Shown: positions 17,286 to 25,455, numbered from the stretch's first letter. The stretch: DNA of 64,000 nt from Streptantibioticus silvisoli (GCF_027947535.2 NZ_JAAGKO020000019.1:62001-126000), one strand, 5' to 3'. A program made the numbers and translations. Notes: generated from the letters alone by a model not told the origin.

Positions 17286-17684
17286 ATGACCCTGACGTGG
17301 AGGTGGCGGGCGGCCGGCCCGCTGCCGCGCCCGGCCGGCGACCGCGGCCAGGTCAGCGTCGAACTGCTGGGCATCACCCCGCTCATCCTCGCCGTCCTGG
17401 TGGTGGTCTGGCAGTTCGTGGTGATCGGCTACGGCTTCGTGCTGGCCGGCAACGCCGCCGACCAGGCCGCCCGCGCCGCCGCCGTCGGCCACGACGCCGG
17501 CGCCGCCGCCCGCGCCGACCTGCCGTCCGCCGCCTGGGTCTCCGGCGCCTCCGTCGCCGTCGGCACCGACGGCGACGTCGTCACCGCCCGCGTCAGCCTG
17601 CGGGTGCCGCTGCTCGTGCCGGGGCTGCTCTCCCTGCCGTTCACCGTCACCGGTGACGGCGGCGCCGCGAAGGAGACCCCGTGA
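17286..17684 (+). CDS. TadE-like minor pilin (first of two)
   Basis: A 132-residue TadE-type pseudopilin. The short basic leader ends DRGQVSVELLG, where prepilin peptidase would cut after Gly and leave Glu near position +5. One hydrophobic helix follows (TPLILAVLVVVWQFVVIGYGFVLA), then a small extracytoplasmic domain. Minor pilins of this type sit in the Tad pilus and need the peptidase encoded about 7 kb downstream. Its stop overlaps the start of the next gene by four bases, giving translational coupling. Confidence 0.85.
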   Translation: MTLTWRWRAAGPLPRPAGDRGQVSVELLGITPLILAVLVVVWQFVVIGYGFVLAGNAADQAARAAAVGHDAGAAARADLPSAAWVSGASVAVGTDGDVVTARVSLRVPLLVPGLLSLPFTVTGDGGAAKETP

Positions 17685-18130
17685 CGCGCGCCGGCCACCG
17701 GCGGGCGCGGCCGGCACGGGCTCTGCGGCCGTTCGGGCAGGCGTTCGGGCGGGCGGTCGGGCGGCGGGCGTCCGGCCGGCCGCGGGACGGCCGGGCCGCC
17801 GCCCGCGACCGCGGATCGGCCGCCGTGGAGTTCCTCGGCTTCCTGCCGATCCTGCTGCTTGTCGCGCTGGCCGGCGTCCAGCTCGGCCTGCTGGCCTACG
17901 CCGGCAGCCAGGCCGGCACCGCGGCCCGGGCCGCCGCCCGCACCGGCCGGGCCGCCGCCGGCAGCGCCTCGGTCAGCGGCTGGCTGCACCCCAGCGTCCG
18001 GGTCGGACAGGGCGGCGACCGGACCACCGCCACCGTCACCCTCCAGGTGCCGTCCGTCCTGCCCGGCATCTCCATCCTCGGCCCGGTCACCCGCCGCGCC
18101 ACCATGCCCTGGGACGGAACTCCACGATGA
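17681..18130 (+). CDS. TadE-like minor pilin (second)
   Basis: A 149-residue partner of the preceding gene, begun with GTG inside its stop (GTGA). A long Arg/Pro/Gly-rich leader of about 45 residues precedes the processing motif RGSAAVEFLGFLPILLLVALAGVQL. The mature part has one helix and a small domain. Glu at the expected +5 position (AAVEF) supports pilin-like processing. The long basic leader is unusual, and an internal start is possible. It overlaps tadA by four bases (ATGA). Confidence 0.82.
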   Translation: MTRAGHRRARPARALRPFGQAFGRAVGRRASGRPRDGRAAARDRGSAAVEFLGFLPILLLVALAGVQLGLLAYAGSQAGTAARAAARTGRAAAGSASVSGWLHPSVRVGQGGDRTTATVTLQVPSVLPGISILGPVTRRATMPWDGTPR

Positions 18131-19467
18131 GCGGCCTGCGTTCACGCATCAACACCCCCGAGGAGGTCTCCGAGCACCACCAGGAGACCCACCTGACCGC
18201 GGTCTACCGGGCCAAGCTGCTGGAGGAGATCGACCTCGCGGAGATGTCCTCGCTCGGCATGGCCGAACGCCGCGGTCGGCTGGAACGGGTCCTGGGCCAC
18301 ATCATCAGCCGCGAGGGCCCGGTGCTGTCCACCGCCGAACGCGCCTCGCTCATCCGCCGGGTCGTCGACGAGGCCCTCGGCCTGGGTGTCCTGGAACCGC
18401 TGCTGGAGGACGCCTCCATCACCGAGATCATGGTCAACGGCCCCGACCAGGTCTACGTCGAACGGGCCGGCCGCGTCGAACTGCTCAACGCCCGGTTCGC
18501 CAGCACCGAGCAGCTGATGCAGACCATCGAACGCATCGTCTCCACCGTCAACCGCCGGGTGGACGAGTCCAATCCGATGGTCGACGCCCGCCTGCCGTCC
18601 GGCGAACGGGTCAACGTCATCATCCCGCCGCTGTCGCTGACCGGCCCCACCCTCACCATCCGCCGCTTCCCGCGCTCCTACACCCTCGCCGAACTCCTCG
18701 AACTGGGCACCCTCGACGAGCACATGCTCATGCTGCTCAACGGCCTGGTGCGGGCGAAGTTCAACGTGATCGTCTCCGGCGCCACCGGCTCCGGCAAGAC
18801 CACGCTGCTCAACGCGCTGTCCGGCCTCATCCCGGAGGGCGAGCGGATCATCACCGTCGAGGACGCCGCCGAACTCCAGCTCCAGCAGAGCCACGTCATC
18901 CGGCTGGAGAGCCGGCCGCCCAACGTCGAGGGCAAGGGCCGCATCACCATCCGCGACCTGGTCCGCAACTCGCTGCGCATGCGCCCCGACCGGGTCATCG
19001 TCGGCGAGGTCCGCGGCGGCGAGACTCTCGACATGCTCCAGGCCATGTCCACCGGCCACGACGGCTCGCTGGCCACCGTGCACGCCAACTCCGCCGAGGA
19101 CGCGCTCATGCGGCTCCAGACGCTGGCGTCGATGAGCGAGGTCAAGGTGCCGTTCGAGGCGCTGCGCGACCAGATCAACAGCGCCGTCGACGTCCTGGTC
19201 CAGCTGACCCGCAACGCCGACGGCAGCCGCCGCATCACCGAGATCGCCGTGCTGTCCTCCCGCGGCCGCGAGGACTTCAAGCTGGCCACCGTCGGCGCGT
19301 TCCGCTCCGCCCCGCTGGGCGCCGACCGGGTCACCCGCGGCCACTTCGAGCACCACCCGCTGCCGCGCCGGGTCGCCGACCGCCTCTACCTGGCCGGCGA
19401 GTCCGTGCCGCCCGCCTTCGGCGTGGCCACCTCCACCGAACAGCTCGCCCTGCGAAAGGCCGAATAG
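18127..19467 (+). CDS. tadA: TadA/CpaF secretion ATPase
   Basis: The 446-residue hexameric ATPase that powers pilin assembly. Landmarks are the N-terminal helical domain, ITEIMVNGPDQVYVERAGRVE, the Walker A SGATGSGKTTLLN near residue 222, the Asp-box IITVEDAAELQL, the Walker B MRPDRVIVGEVRGGE, and the His box STGHDGSLATVHANS. It acts at the cytoplasmic face with TadB and TadC. It starts inside the stop of the TadE-like gene and ends two bases before tadB, so the genes are tightly coupled. Confidence 0.96.
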   Translation: MSGLRSRINTPEEVSEHHQETHLTAVYRAKLLEEIDLAEMSSLGMAERRGRLERVLGHIISREGPVLSTAERASLIRRVVDEALGLGVLEPLLEDASITEIMVNGPDQVYVERAGRVELLNARFASTEQLMQTIERIVSTVNRRVDESNPMVDARLPSGERVNVIIPPLSLTGPTLTIRRFPRSYTLAELLELGTLDEHMLMLLNGLVRAKFNVIVSGATGSGKTTLLNALSGLIPEGERIITVEDAAELQLQQSHVIRLESRPPNVEGKGRITIRDLVRNSLRMRPDRVIVGEVRGGETLDMLQAMSTGHDGSLATVHANSAEDALMRLQTLASMSEVKVPFEALRDQINSAVDVLVQLTRNADGSRRITEIAVLSSRGREDFKLATVGAFRSAPLGADRVTRGHFEHHPLPRRVADRLYLAGESVPPAFGVATSTEQLALRKAE

Positions 19468-19469
19468 CC

Positions 19470-20408
19470 ATGGAGACGATGGGCTGGGTGGCGCTCGGCG
19501 CGACCCTCGCCGCCTGCGTGCTCGCGGTCGCCGGACTGCGCGCCTGGGCCCAGGGCGCCGTCCAGCGGCAGGCCCTGGTCGACCGGCTCACCGACGACGA
19601 CCGCGCCCGCCGCCCCGGCCGCCACGAGCGCTTCTCCCGGTTCGACGTCACCGTGCGCCGCACCCGCTACGGCCGCGCCCTGGACCACCGGCTGGCCGCC
19701 ACCGGACTCGACGTCTCCCCGGGCGAGTTCACCGTCTACCTGGCCCTGGCGGTGGCCGTCGTGTGGCTGCTGGCCGGCACGCTGATGGCACCGTTCTTCG
19801 GCCCGATCGCCGCCGCCGTCGCCGTCTGGTCGGCCTACGCGTTCCTCAACTGGCGCCGCCAGAAGCGCATCGAGCACTTCATCGGCCAACTGCCCGAACT
19901 CGCAAGGCTGCTGGCCAACAGCGCCGCCGCCGGACTGGCGCTGCGCACCTCCATCGGACTGGCCGCCGACGAACTCGACGCCCCGGCCGGCGAGGAGCTG
20001 ACCCGGGTCGCCGACGCGCTCGCCGTCGGCAGGTCCCTGGAGGAGGCGCTCGGCGACCTCAAGAACCGGCTGCCGTCGCGCGAACTGGCCGTCATGGTCA
20101 CCACGCTGGTGCTGTCCAGCAAGGCCGGCGGCACCCTGGTGGGCTCGCTGCGCAACCTCACCGAGACCCTGGAGGAGCGCAAGGAGACCCGCCGCGAGGT
20201 GCGCACCACGCTGTCCCAGGTCACCATCACCGCCTACGCGGTGCCCGGCATCGGCCTGGGCGCGCTGCTGCTGCTCAACAAGATGTCCCCCGGCGCGCTG
20301 GCCGCCATGACCGGCACCTTCCTCGGCGAGGCCGCCGTCGTGGCGGCCCTGGTCCTGTACGCCGTCGGCTTCGTGCTGATCCGGCGGATGGCGAGGATCG
20401 ATGTCTGA
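19470..20408 (+). CDS. tadB: TadB-like inner-membrane platform protein (T2SF domain)
   Basis: A 312-residue type II/IV secretion F-domain protein. An N-terminal helix (VALGATLAACVLAVAGL) is followed by a pair of membrane segments around residues 90-125, the cytoplasmic T2SF helical domain (FIGQLPELARLLANSAAAGLALRT, LEEALGDLKNRLPSRELAVMVTTLVLSSKAGG), and C-terminal helices. It forms the platform with TadC on which TadA acts. It ends inside a 27-codon frame that links it to tadC. Confidence 0.9.
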   Translation: METMGWVALGATLAACVLAVAGLRAWAQGAVQRQALVDRLTDDDRARRPGRHERFSRFDVTVRRTRYGRALDHRLAATGLDVSPGEFTVYLALAVAVVWLLAGTLMAPFFGPIAAAVAVWSAYAFLNWRRQKRIEHFIGQLPELARLLANSAAAGLALRTSIGLAADELDAPAGEELTRVADALAVGRSLEEALGDLKNRLPSRELAVMVTTLVLSSKAGGTLVGSLRNLTETLEERKETRREVRTTLSQVTITAYAVPGIGLGALLLLNKMSPGALAAMTGTFLGEAAVVAALVLYAVGFVLIRRMARIDV

Positions 20409-20484
20409 CCGCGCCGTGCCACCCGGCGGCCCCGAACCGGGCCGCCGCGCCGAGGAGTCCGCACCGTTGGAGGAGGAAGCGTGA
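20401..20484 (+). CDS. 27-codon linker ORF between tadB and tadC
   Basis: ATG at 20401 overlaps the tadB stop by eight bases, and its TGA overlaps the tadC GTG by four bases (GTGA). The product would be a 27-residue acidic, Pro-rich peptide (MSDRAVPPGG...). Its own 3' end holds the GGAGGAGG-type ribosome site of tadC. It may exist mainly to carry ribosomes from tadB to tadC; whether the peptide is stable is unknown. Confidence 0.4.
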   Translation: MSDRAVPPGGPEPGRRAEESAPLEEEA

Positions 20485-21371
20485 TCGCCCTGCTGCTCGC
20501 GCTGGGGACCGCGGTGTCGGTCGCCGGGATCTGCTACGGCGTCTCGCTCTACCGCCGCGAGGCCAGACTCCCCGACGACCTGGCCGTCGCCCTGGAGGTC
20601 GGCGCCACCCGGACCACCGCCGTCGGCTCGGCCGTCGACCGGCTCGGCATGCGGTACGCGCCGTCCGTGCTGCGCCTGATGGGCCCGGCCCGGGTCGGCA
20701 GGCTGCGCCGCCGGCTGGACCTGGCCGGCAACCCCGGCGGCCTCACCGTCGACCGCTACGCCGCCCGCCGGGCCGTCTACGGCTTCCTGGGCTTCTTCGG
20801 CGCCGTCGTCATGCTGCTGCGCGGCGAGTACCCGCTGACGCTGGTGCTGCTGGCGTTCGGCCTGTGGTGGACCGACCTGGGCATCTGGCTGGCGGTGCGC
20901 GAGCGCCGGACGGAGATCGAACGCACCCTCGCCGACTTCCTGGACGTGCTGGCGGTCGTGGTCAGCGCCGGCCTCGGCTTCCGGCAGGCGCTGGAGCGGG
21001 TCGCCGACAGCTACCAGGGGCCCTGGGCCGACGAGGTCCGCATCACGCTGCGCCAGATGGACATGGGCGTCAGCCGCCGGCAGGCCTTCGACGAACTGCG
21101 CCGCCGCAACGACTCCGAACAGGTCGCCCAGTTCACCTCCGCGCTCCAGCAGGGCGAGGAACTCGGCGCCCCGATCGCCGACACCCTCATCCAGATCGCC
21201 AAGGACATGCGCCGCGCCGACGCCCAGAACGCCCGCCGCCGGGCCGCCCGCGCGGTGCCCAAGTCCACCGTGGTCATCACCACGTTCATGGTTCCGGCCA
21301 CCATGATCCTGCTCATCGCCGGCTTCTTCCTCGGCAACAACATCAACTTCGGCCAGGTGCTCGGGCGTTGA
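20481..21371 (+). CDS. tadC: TadC-like inner-membrane platform protein (T2SF, DUF5936-like)
   Basis: A 296-residue second platform protein. It has an N-terminal helix (IALLLALGTAVSVAGICYGV), two central membrane segments (VYGFLGFFGAVVMLL, LTLVLLAFGLWWTDLGIWLAV), the T2SF domain (LADFLDVLAVVVSAGLGFRQALERVA, then FDELRRRND, QFTSALQQGEELGAPIADTL), and a C-terminal helix TMILLIAGFFLGNNINF. GTG 20481 follows GGAGGAGG. It is the last gene before a 340-base gap in front of the pilin, which therefore probably has its own promoter. Confidence 0.9.
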   Translation: MIALLLALGTAVSVAGICYGVSLYRREARLPDDLAVALEVGATRTTAVGSAVDRLGMRYAPSVLRLMGPARVGRLRRRLDLAGNPGGLTVDRYAARRAVYGFLGFFGAVVMLLRGEYPLTLVLLAFGLWWTDLGIWLAVRERRTEIERTLADFLDVLAVVVSAGLGFRQALERVADSYQGPWADEVRITLRQMDMGVSRRQAFDELRRRNDSEQVAQFTSALQQGEELGAPIADTLIQIAKDMRRADAQNARRRAARAVPKSTVVITTFMVPATMILLIAGFFLGNNINFGQVLGR

Positions 21372-21711
21372 GGACCGCGAGCGGCACCGGGACGGAATGG
21401 CCGGAACTTTCCTTCGCGATGGCAACGAGACTCTTTGCGATCGCAACGGAATGTGGGACGCTCGACCCGATCGCCAGGGCGATGCCGAATGCGGAGAACT
21501 GATCTCATGTCAGCTCGCGCGGGAAAAATCATGCCCCGGGGCCACACTGGTGTCCCGGAACCCTCGAATCCCAACGCCTCCTCCCTCTACGCTTTTCGGG
21601 TCGCCCACAGCACGGTGCCGGGAGGGCCCCGGGACGCGGACGACGAAGGGACTGAGTGCCCGGCCCGGCGTCCGACCACCGCCGCGGCTCACACCGTAGG
21701 AGGGGTTCGTC
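21372..21711. other. 340-base regulatory gap upstream of the pilin gene
   Basis: The gap holds a pair of 15-base repeats (listed separately) and a possible -10 box TACGCT at 21588-21593. Reading frames across it lack coding character. It would give the pilin mRNA a 5' leader of roughly 100 bases or more. Confidence 0.5.
21413..21448. promoter_or_regulatory. Candidate operator: two 15-base repeats 21 bases apart
   Basis: TTCGCGATGGCAACG (21413-21427) and TTTGCGATCGCAACG (21434-21448) are offset by 21 bases, two helical turns. The second contains the perfect palindrome TTGCGATCGCAA (21435-21446). This suggests cooperative binding of a regulator upstream of the pilin gene. Confidence 0.5.
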
Positions 21712-21945
21712 GTGTCGAAGCACATCGCTCTGAGGGCCGTAGTGGCCAGCCGGTCGCACCTGACGGGATGGAAGAACACCGCGATCGCCAGAATCAACGC
21801 CCGGTCCGACCGGGGCCAGACCTCGGTGGAGTACCTGGGCATCATCGCGGTCGTGGTGCTGATCGTGGCCGCGATCCTGGGCACCAATATCGGCCAGACG
21901 ATCTACAACGCGATCACCACCCAGATCGCCAAGGTCGCCGGGTAG
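21712..21945 (+). CDS. flp: Flp-family major pilin
   Basis: A 77-residue Flp/Fap pilin. A 34-residue basic leader precedes the processing site RG|QTSVEYLG (Glu at +5, Tyr at +6, the classical Flp motif). A hydrophobic stem (IIAVVVLIVAAILGTNIG) and a very short C-terminal tail follow, as in other Flp pilins. The GTG start has AGGAGGGG upstream. It should be cut by the A24 peptidase at 24674 and assembled by TadA/B/C. Confidence 0.94.
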   Translation: MSKHIALRAVVASRSHLTGWKNTAIARINARSDRGQTSVEYLGIIAVVVLIVAAILGTNIGQTIYNAITTQIAKVAG

Positions 21946-21947
21946 GT

Positions 21948-22652
21948 GTGAGAACGGGAATGCTGCGCCGTCCCCCTGGCGGCGATCGCGGGCAGGCGCT
22001 GCCCGTCTACATCACGGTGATCGGCGCGCTGCTGTTCCTCGCGTTCGCGTTCTTCGCGGTCGGCCAGGCCGCCGTCACCCGCAACGGCGCGCAGACCGCG
22101 GCCGACGCCGCCGCGCTGGCCGCGGCCCAGGACCGCGCGGGGCAGCTGCACGACCAGTTGCTGCACGTTTTCCAGGGCGGACCGCTCGACGGCGTCGGTC
22201 AGTTGCTGGGCGGCGTCTTCCCCGGCCTGACCGACTCCTGCGGCCGGGCGGCGCAGTTCGCGCGGGACAACGACGCGCGGACCACCGCCTGCGACCTGAC
22301 ACCGGACGGCGACGGCTACCGGGTGACCGTGCTGAGCACCGGCACCGTCGGCCACTCGGTCATCCCCGGTACCCAGAACAAGAGGGCGCGGGCCGGCGCG
22401 ACCGCCGAACTCACCCCGCAGTGCACCTGGCAGGCGGCCCCGACGCCCAGCACGAGCGCGAGCGCGCCGGCCGGCGGCGCGACCCCCGCGCCGACCCCCA
22501 CCCCGACCGGCACACCGCCCACCGGACCCGGTGCGAACCCGCCCTCGCCGGGAACGCTCCGGTGCCAGGGCGGCACCTGGACCGTCGACCCCGCGAACCC
22601 CACCGGATTCCCCACCGTCGCGGACCTCTTCCACGTCCACCTCACCAGTTGA
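21948..22652 (+). CDS. TadG-like Tad-locus protein
   Basis: A protein of about 234 residues. The start GDRGQALPVYITVIGALLFLAFAFFAVGQ followed by AVTRNGAQTAADAAALAAAQD is the TadE/TadG-like N-terminal module of putative Flp pilus-assembly proteins. The extracytoplasmic part contains Cys residues (DSCGRA, TACDL, QCTW, LRCQGG) and a Thr/Pro/Ala-rich linker near the end. The start is either GTG 21948, two bases after the pilin stop, or ATG 21960; neither has a strong ribosome site. It may anchor or cap the pilus. Confidence 0.8.
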   Translation: MRTGMLRRPPGGDRGQALPVYITVIGALLFLAFAFFAVGQAAVTRNGAQTAADAAALAAAQDRAGQLHDQLLHVFQGGPLDGVGQLLGGVFPGLTDSCGRAAQFARDNDARTTACDLTPDGDGYRVTVLSTGTVGHSVIPGTQNKRARAGATAELTPQCTWQAAPTPSTSASAPAGGATPAPTPTPTGTPPTGPGANPPSPGTLRCQGGTWTVDPANPTGFPTVADLFHVHLTS

Positions 22653-22668
22653 CCAGCGAAGGAACGGC

Positions 22669-23259
22669 ATGAAGAACAACCGGCAGACCCAGCGCACCGC
22701 CAGGGCCGCGTCCGCCGTCGCCATGGCCGCCGCGCTGGCCCTCACCGTCACCGCCTGCGGCGGCCGGTCCGACGAGACCACCACCGCCAAACCGGCCACC
22801 ACCGGCGCCGGTACCCCCGCCGCGCCGAGCACCGGCGCGACCACCGGCCCGAACCCCGCCCAGGTACTGGCCACCATCAAGGGCCCGCAGGGCATCGTGA
22901 TCACCCTGACCTCCGCCGCACGGGAGACCGGCGGCTTCGTCACGGTCCAGGGCACGGTGCACAACACCGGCACGCACCCCTACACCGGTGCCACGTACTG
23001 GGTCGGTGACGAGGCGGCCCTGCAGAAGAACGGCGGCTCGCTCGCCGGCGCCTCGCTGGTCGACATGGCCGGCAAGAAGCGCTACTACGTGCTGCGCGAC
23101 ACCGACGGCAACTGCCTGTGCACCGTCAAGCTCGACATCATCGAGCCGGGCGCCACCGTGCCGATCTTCGCGCAGTTCCCCGCGCCGCCCGCGACCACCA
23201 CGCAGGTGGACTTCGACCTGCCCACCATGCCGACCGCGTCGATCGTGATCTCCCAGTGA
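22669..23259 (+). CDS. Lipoprotein in the Tad locus
   Basis: A 196-residue protein with a lipoprotein signal: a basic N terminus, AVAMAAALALTV, and lipobox TVTAC with the lipidated Cys followed by GGRSD. After a Thr/Ala/Pro-rich spacer, a compact beta-rich domain (IVITLTSAARETGGFVTVQGTVHN) suggests an immunoglobulin-like fold. It would be tethered to the outer face of the membrane. ATG 22669 follows GAAGGAA. It lies between the TadG-like and OmpA-like genes with short gaps, so it belongs to the pilus transcript. Confidence 0.85.
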   Translation: MKNNRQTQRTARAASAVAMAAALALTVTACGGRSDETTTAKPATTGAGTPAAPSTGATTGPNPAQVLATIKGPQGIVITLTSAARETGGFVTVQGTVHNTGTHPYTGATYWVGDEAALQKNGGSLAGASLVDMAGKKRYYVLRDTDGNCLCTVKLDIIEPGATVPIFAQFPAPPATTTQVDFDLPTMPTASIVISQ

Positions 23260-23270
23260 GGACGGCGCCG

Positions 23271-23948
23271 ATGACCCCCACCGCCCGCAGGATGGCCCGC
23301 GGCCTGGCCGCCGCCGGGTACGTGGTCGTGCTCACCGCCGTGGGCCCGACCGCCCCGGCCCGGGCCGCCGGCGCCCCGCCGCCCGCGCCGCCCACCGCGT
23401 CCGCGGCGCCGGTGACCGTCGACCCGCACGCGGACGGGCTGCGCCTGAAGCCGGGCGCGACGCTGGCGGCGCCCAAGGTGCTGGACGTCGTCAGCGTCGT
23501 GGAGGACTCCGACGGTGACGAGCGCCGGTCCGACACCACGGCCGCCGTCACCTTCGACCTCCAGGCGGAGGTGCTGTTCACCAAGGACAGCGCCCACCTG
23601 AGCCCGGACGCCAGTTCGCGCATCGAGGCCATCGCCGACGAGATCATCCGGCAGAGCGCCAAACTCGTCCGGGTCTCGGGCTTCACCGACAACCTCGGCA
23701 GCCACGCGCACGGCGTCGTGCTGTCCAAGCAGCGCGCCGAGGCCGTCTACTCGGCGCTGGCCAAGGACCTGCCCGACGACGGCACCATCCAGTTCCAGGT
23801 GCGCGGCTACGCCGAGGACTACCCCATCGCCGACAACTCCACCGAGGCCGGCCGCCGGCAGAACCGCCGCGTCGAGATCACCTTCGCCAAGAGCGACGAC
23901 GCAACGGACCCGACGGACCCGGACGCCGACGCGGACGGCACGTCGTAG
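23271..23948 (+). CDS. Secreted OmpA-domain protein
   Basis: A 225-residue exported protein. The signal peptide ends near ARA (TAPARAAGA). The C-terminal OmpA/MotB domain (about 100-215) carries the peptidoglycan-binding pattern: VLFTKDSAHLSPDASSRIEAIADEI, VSGFTDNLGSHAHGVVLSKQRAEAVYSAL and NRRVEITF, with the conserved Asp and Arg. It would hold the pilus machine or neighbouring lipoprotein to the cell wall. It is the last gene of the + strand cluster before the convergent DUF192 gene. Confidence 0.93.
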   Translation: MTPTARRMARGLAAAGYVVVLTAVGPTAPARAAGAPPPAPPTASAAPVTVDPHADGLRLKPGATLAAPKVLDVVSVVEDSDGDERRSDTTAAVTFDLQAEVLFTKDSAHLSPDASSRIEAIADEIIRQSAKLVRVSGFTDNLGSHAHGVVLSKQRAEAVYSALAKDLPDDGTIQFQVRGYAEDYPIADNSTEAGRRQNRRVEITFAKSDDATDPTDPDADADGTS

Positions 23949-23954
23949 CCCCGG

Positions 23955-24329
23955 TCAGTCCCGCTGCGCCAGCTCCACCACCGTCCCGCGCCGCAGCCCC
24001 CACCCCGCCATCGCCCCGGCCCGCGCCTCCAGCACGTACCGGGACCGGGGCCGGGGCAGCCCCATGCGGCCGGGCGGCATGGTCCGCACCGCCAGCACCC
24101 GCGAGCGCCGGTCCAGGTAGGCGACGTCGATCGCGAACCGCATGCGGAAGGTGTGCACCCCGCTCGCCGGGGCCAGCAGCAGGGCGCCCTCGACCCCGTC
24201 CCGGCCCAGCAGCCCCCGGGTCCGGGCCGCGTACGAGGCGGCGACCTCCAGCGGCACCACCGCACCGTCCCCGCCGTCCGCCGCCGGTACCCGCAGCACC
24301 CCCGGACCGTCGCTCCACCGCCGCCGCAT
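23955..24329 (-). CDS. DUF192 family protein
   Basis: A 124-residue DUF192 protein. It has the family's RTRGLLGRDGVEGALLLAP, HTFRMRFAIDVAYLDRRSRVLAVRTMPPGR and YVLEARAGAMAGWGLRRGTVVEL. The function of the family is unknown. It lacks a signal peptide here, although many relatives are exported. It lies opposite the pilus genes, six bases from the OmpA-domain gene's stop, and interrupts the otherwise + strand cluster. Confidence 0.9.
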   Translation of the reverse strand: MRRRWSDGPGVLRVPAADGGDGAVVPLEVAASYAARTRGLLGRDGVEGALLLAPASGVHTFRMRFAIDVAYLDRRSRVLAVRTMPPGRMGLPRPRSRYVLEARAGAMAGWGLRRGTVVELAQRD

Positions 24330-24673
24330 CGCCGTCCTCCTCCCGGCGCGTCAACTCCGGTGCGCGCCGTCATCCCACGGATTCTCCGCCAGTCGCCCGC
24401 GCCGCGTGTCGCAACGCGGGCATCCGTCGCCGGGCGCGCTAGGCTGAAACTCCCCCCCTCGGGCCGGCCCGCCTTTCCGCGCGGACCGGCCCGTCCCCTT
24501 TTCCGGGGGTTTCCGGCCGCTCCGGCCTCTCCCCGCTTCTCCCGGTTTCCCCGCCTCTCCGGCCCCCAGCGCCCCGGCCACCCTGCGCCGGCGCTCGGCA
24601 GGCTCGCTCCCGAACCCCCGCCCCCACGCTCCCGCCCCTCGTCCCCGCCACCGGTGCCCGGTAGCGTCGCCCC
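24330..24673. other. Gap with a long pyrimidine-rich tract
   Basis: From about 24475 to 24560 the + strand is strongly C/T-biased (runs such as CCCCTTTTCC, CTCTCCCCGCTTCTCCC). A TAGGCT -10-like box lies at 24440-24445. No gene is visible. The -10 of the prepilin peptidase gene closes the gap. Confidence 0.5.
24662..24667 (+). promoter_or_regulatory. -10 box TAGCGT for prepilin peptidase gene
   Basis: TAGCGT, six bases, then the GTG at 24674: the leaderless arrangement. Confidence 0.5.
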
Positions 24674-25315
24674 GTGCATGTTGTCGTCGTCGTGGCGGCC
24701 GCCGTGTGGGGGCTGGGGAGCGGGCTGGCCGCGGCCACCGTGCCGTGGCGCCGGTGGCTGGGGGAGGAGCCGGTGGCCGGGGCGGTCCGGCCGGCCGGGC
24801 CCGCCGTGCTGGGCGCGGTGGTGTGCGCGGCGCTGGCACTGCCCGGGCCGGCGCGTCCGGAGCTGGCGGTGTGGCTGCTCCTGGTGCCGGTCGCGCTGCT
24901 GCTGGCCCGGGTGGACCTGGCCGTCAAACGGCTCCCGGACGTGCTGACGCTCCCGGCCGCGGCGGGCACCGCCGTGCTGCTGGGCGGCGCGGCGCTGCTT
25001 CCCGGCCACGACGGCTCGTGGCCCCGGGCGCTGCTGGGCGGCGCGGTGCTCGGCGGGGTCTACTTCACGCTGATGATGATCAACCCGGCCGGCCTGGGAT
25101 TCGGCGACGTCAAGCTCGCCCCGGCGCTCGGTCTGGCGCTGGCCTGGTACGGCTGGCGCACGCTGTTCCTGGGCACCTTCCTCGCCTTCGCCCTCGGCGC
25201 GCTGACCGCCCTCGCCCTGCTCGCCGCCCGCCGCGCCCACCGCGGGACCGCGCTGCCCTTCGGCCCCTTCATGCTGCTGGGCGCGCTCACGGCCCTGCTG
25301 CTGGCGGCGCGGTAG
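24674..25315 (+). CDS. A24-family prepilin peptidase (TadV/CpaA type)
   Basis: A 213-residue membrane aspartyl protease that trims the leaders of Flp and TadE-like pilins. Two catalytic aspartates are visible: one in LLARVDLAVKRLPD near residue 80 and one in the GFGDVKLAP motif (GxGD) near residue 143. Around these are six or so membrane helices. It lacks the N-terminal cysteine methylase domain of PilD, as expected for the Tad group. It has its own leaderless promoter, so it can be expressed apart from the pilus operon. Confidence 0.92.
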   Translation: MHVVVVVAAAVWGLGSGLAAATVPWRRWLGEEPVAGAVRPAGPAVLGAVVCAALALPGPARPELAVWLLLVPVALLLARVDLAVKRLPDVLTLPAAAGTAVLLGGAALLPGHDGSWPRALLGGAVLGGVYFTLMMINPAGLGFGDVKLAPALGLALAWYGWRTLFLGTFLAFALGALTALALLAARRAHRGTALPFGPFMLLGALTALLLAAR

Positions 25316-25375
25316 CCCCCGTGCCCCCTCCGGCGCCCGTGGCGGGGCCGGGGCGGGGGCCGGGGCGGGCCGGTA

Positions 25376-25455
25376 GCCACCGCACCGTCAGCCCACCGCA
25401 CCGTCAGCCACCGCACCGTCAGCCACCGCACCGGGAGCCCACCGCACCGTCAGCC
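25376..25455. repeat. Tandem 15-16-base repeats
   Basis: About five copies of a unit near CCACCGCACCGTCAGC, one copy with CGGGAG in place of CGTCAG, between the prepilin peptidase gene and a convergent reductase gene. Confidence 0.8.

Noticed and set aside
21397-21699. A 100-codon frame just before the pilin gene
   Set aside because: No ribosome site, composition unlike coding sequence, and it runs through the paired regulatory repeats.
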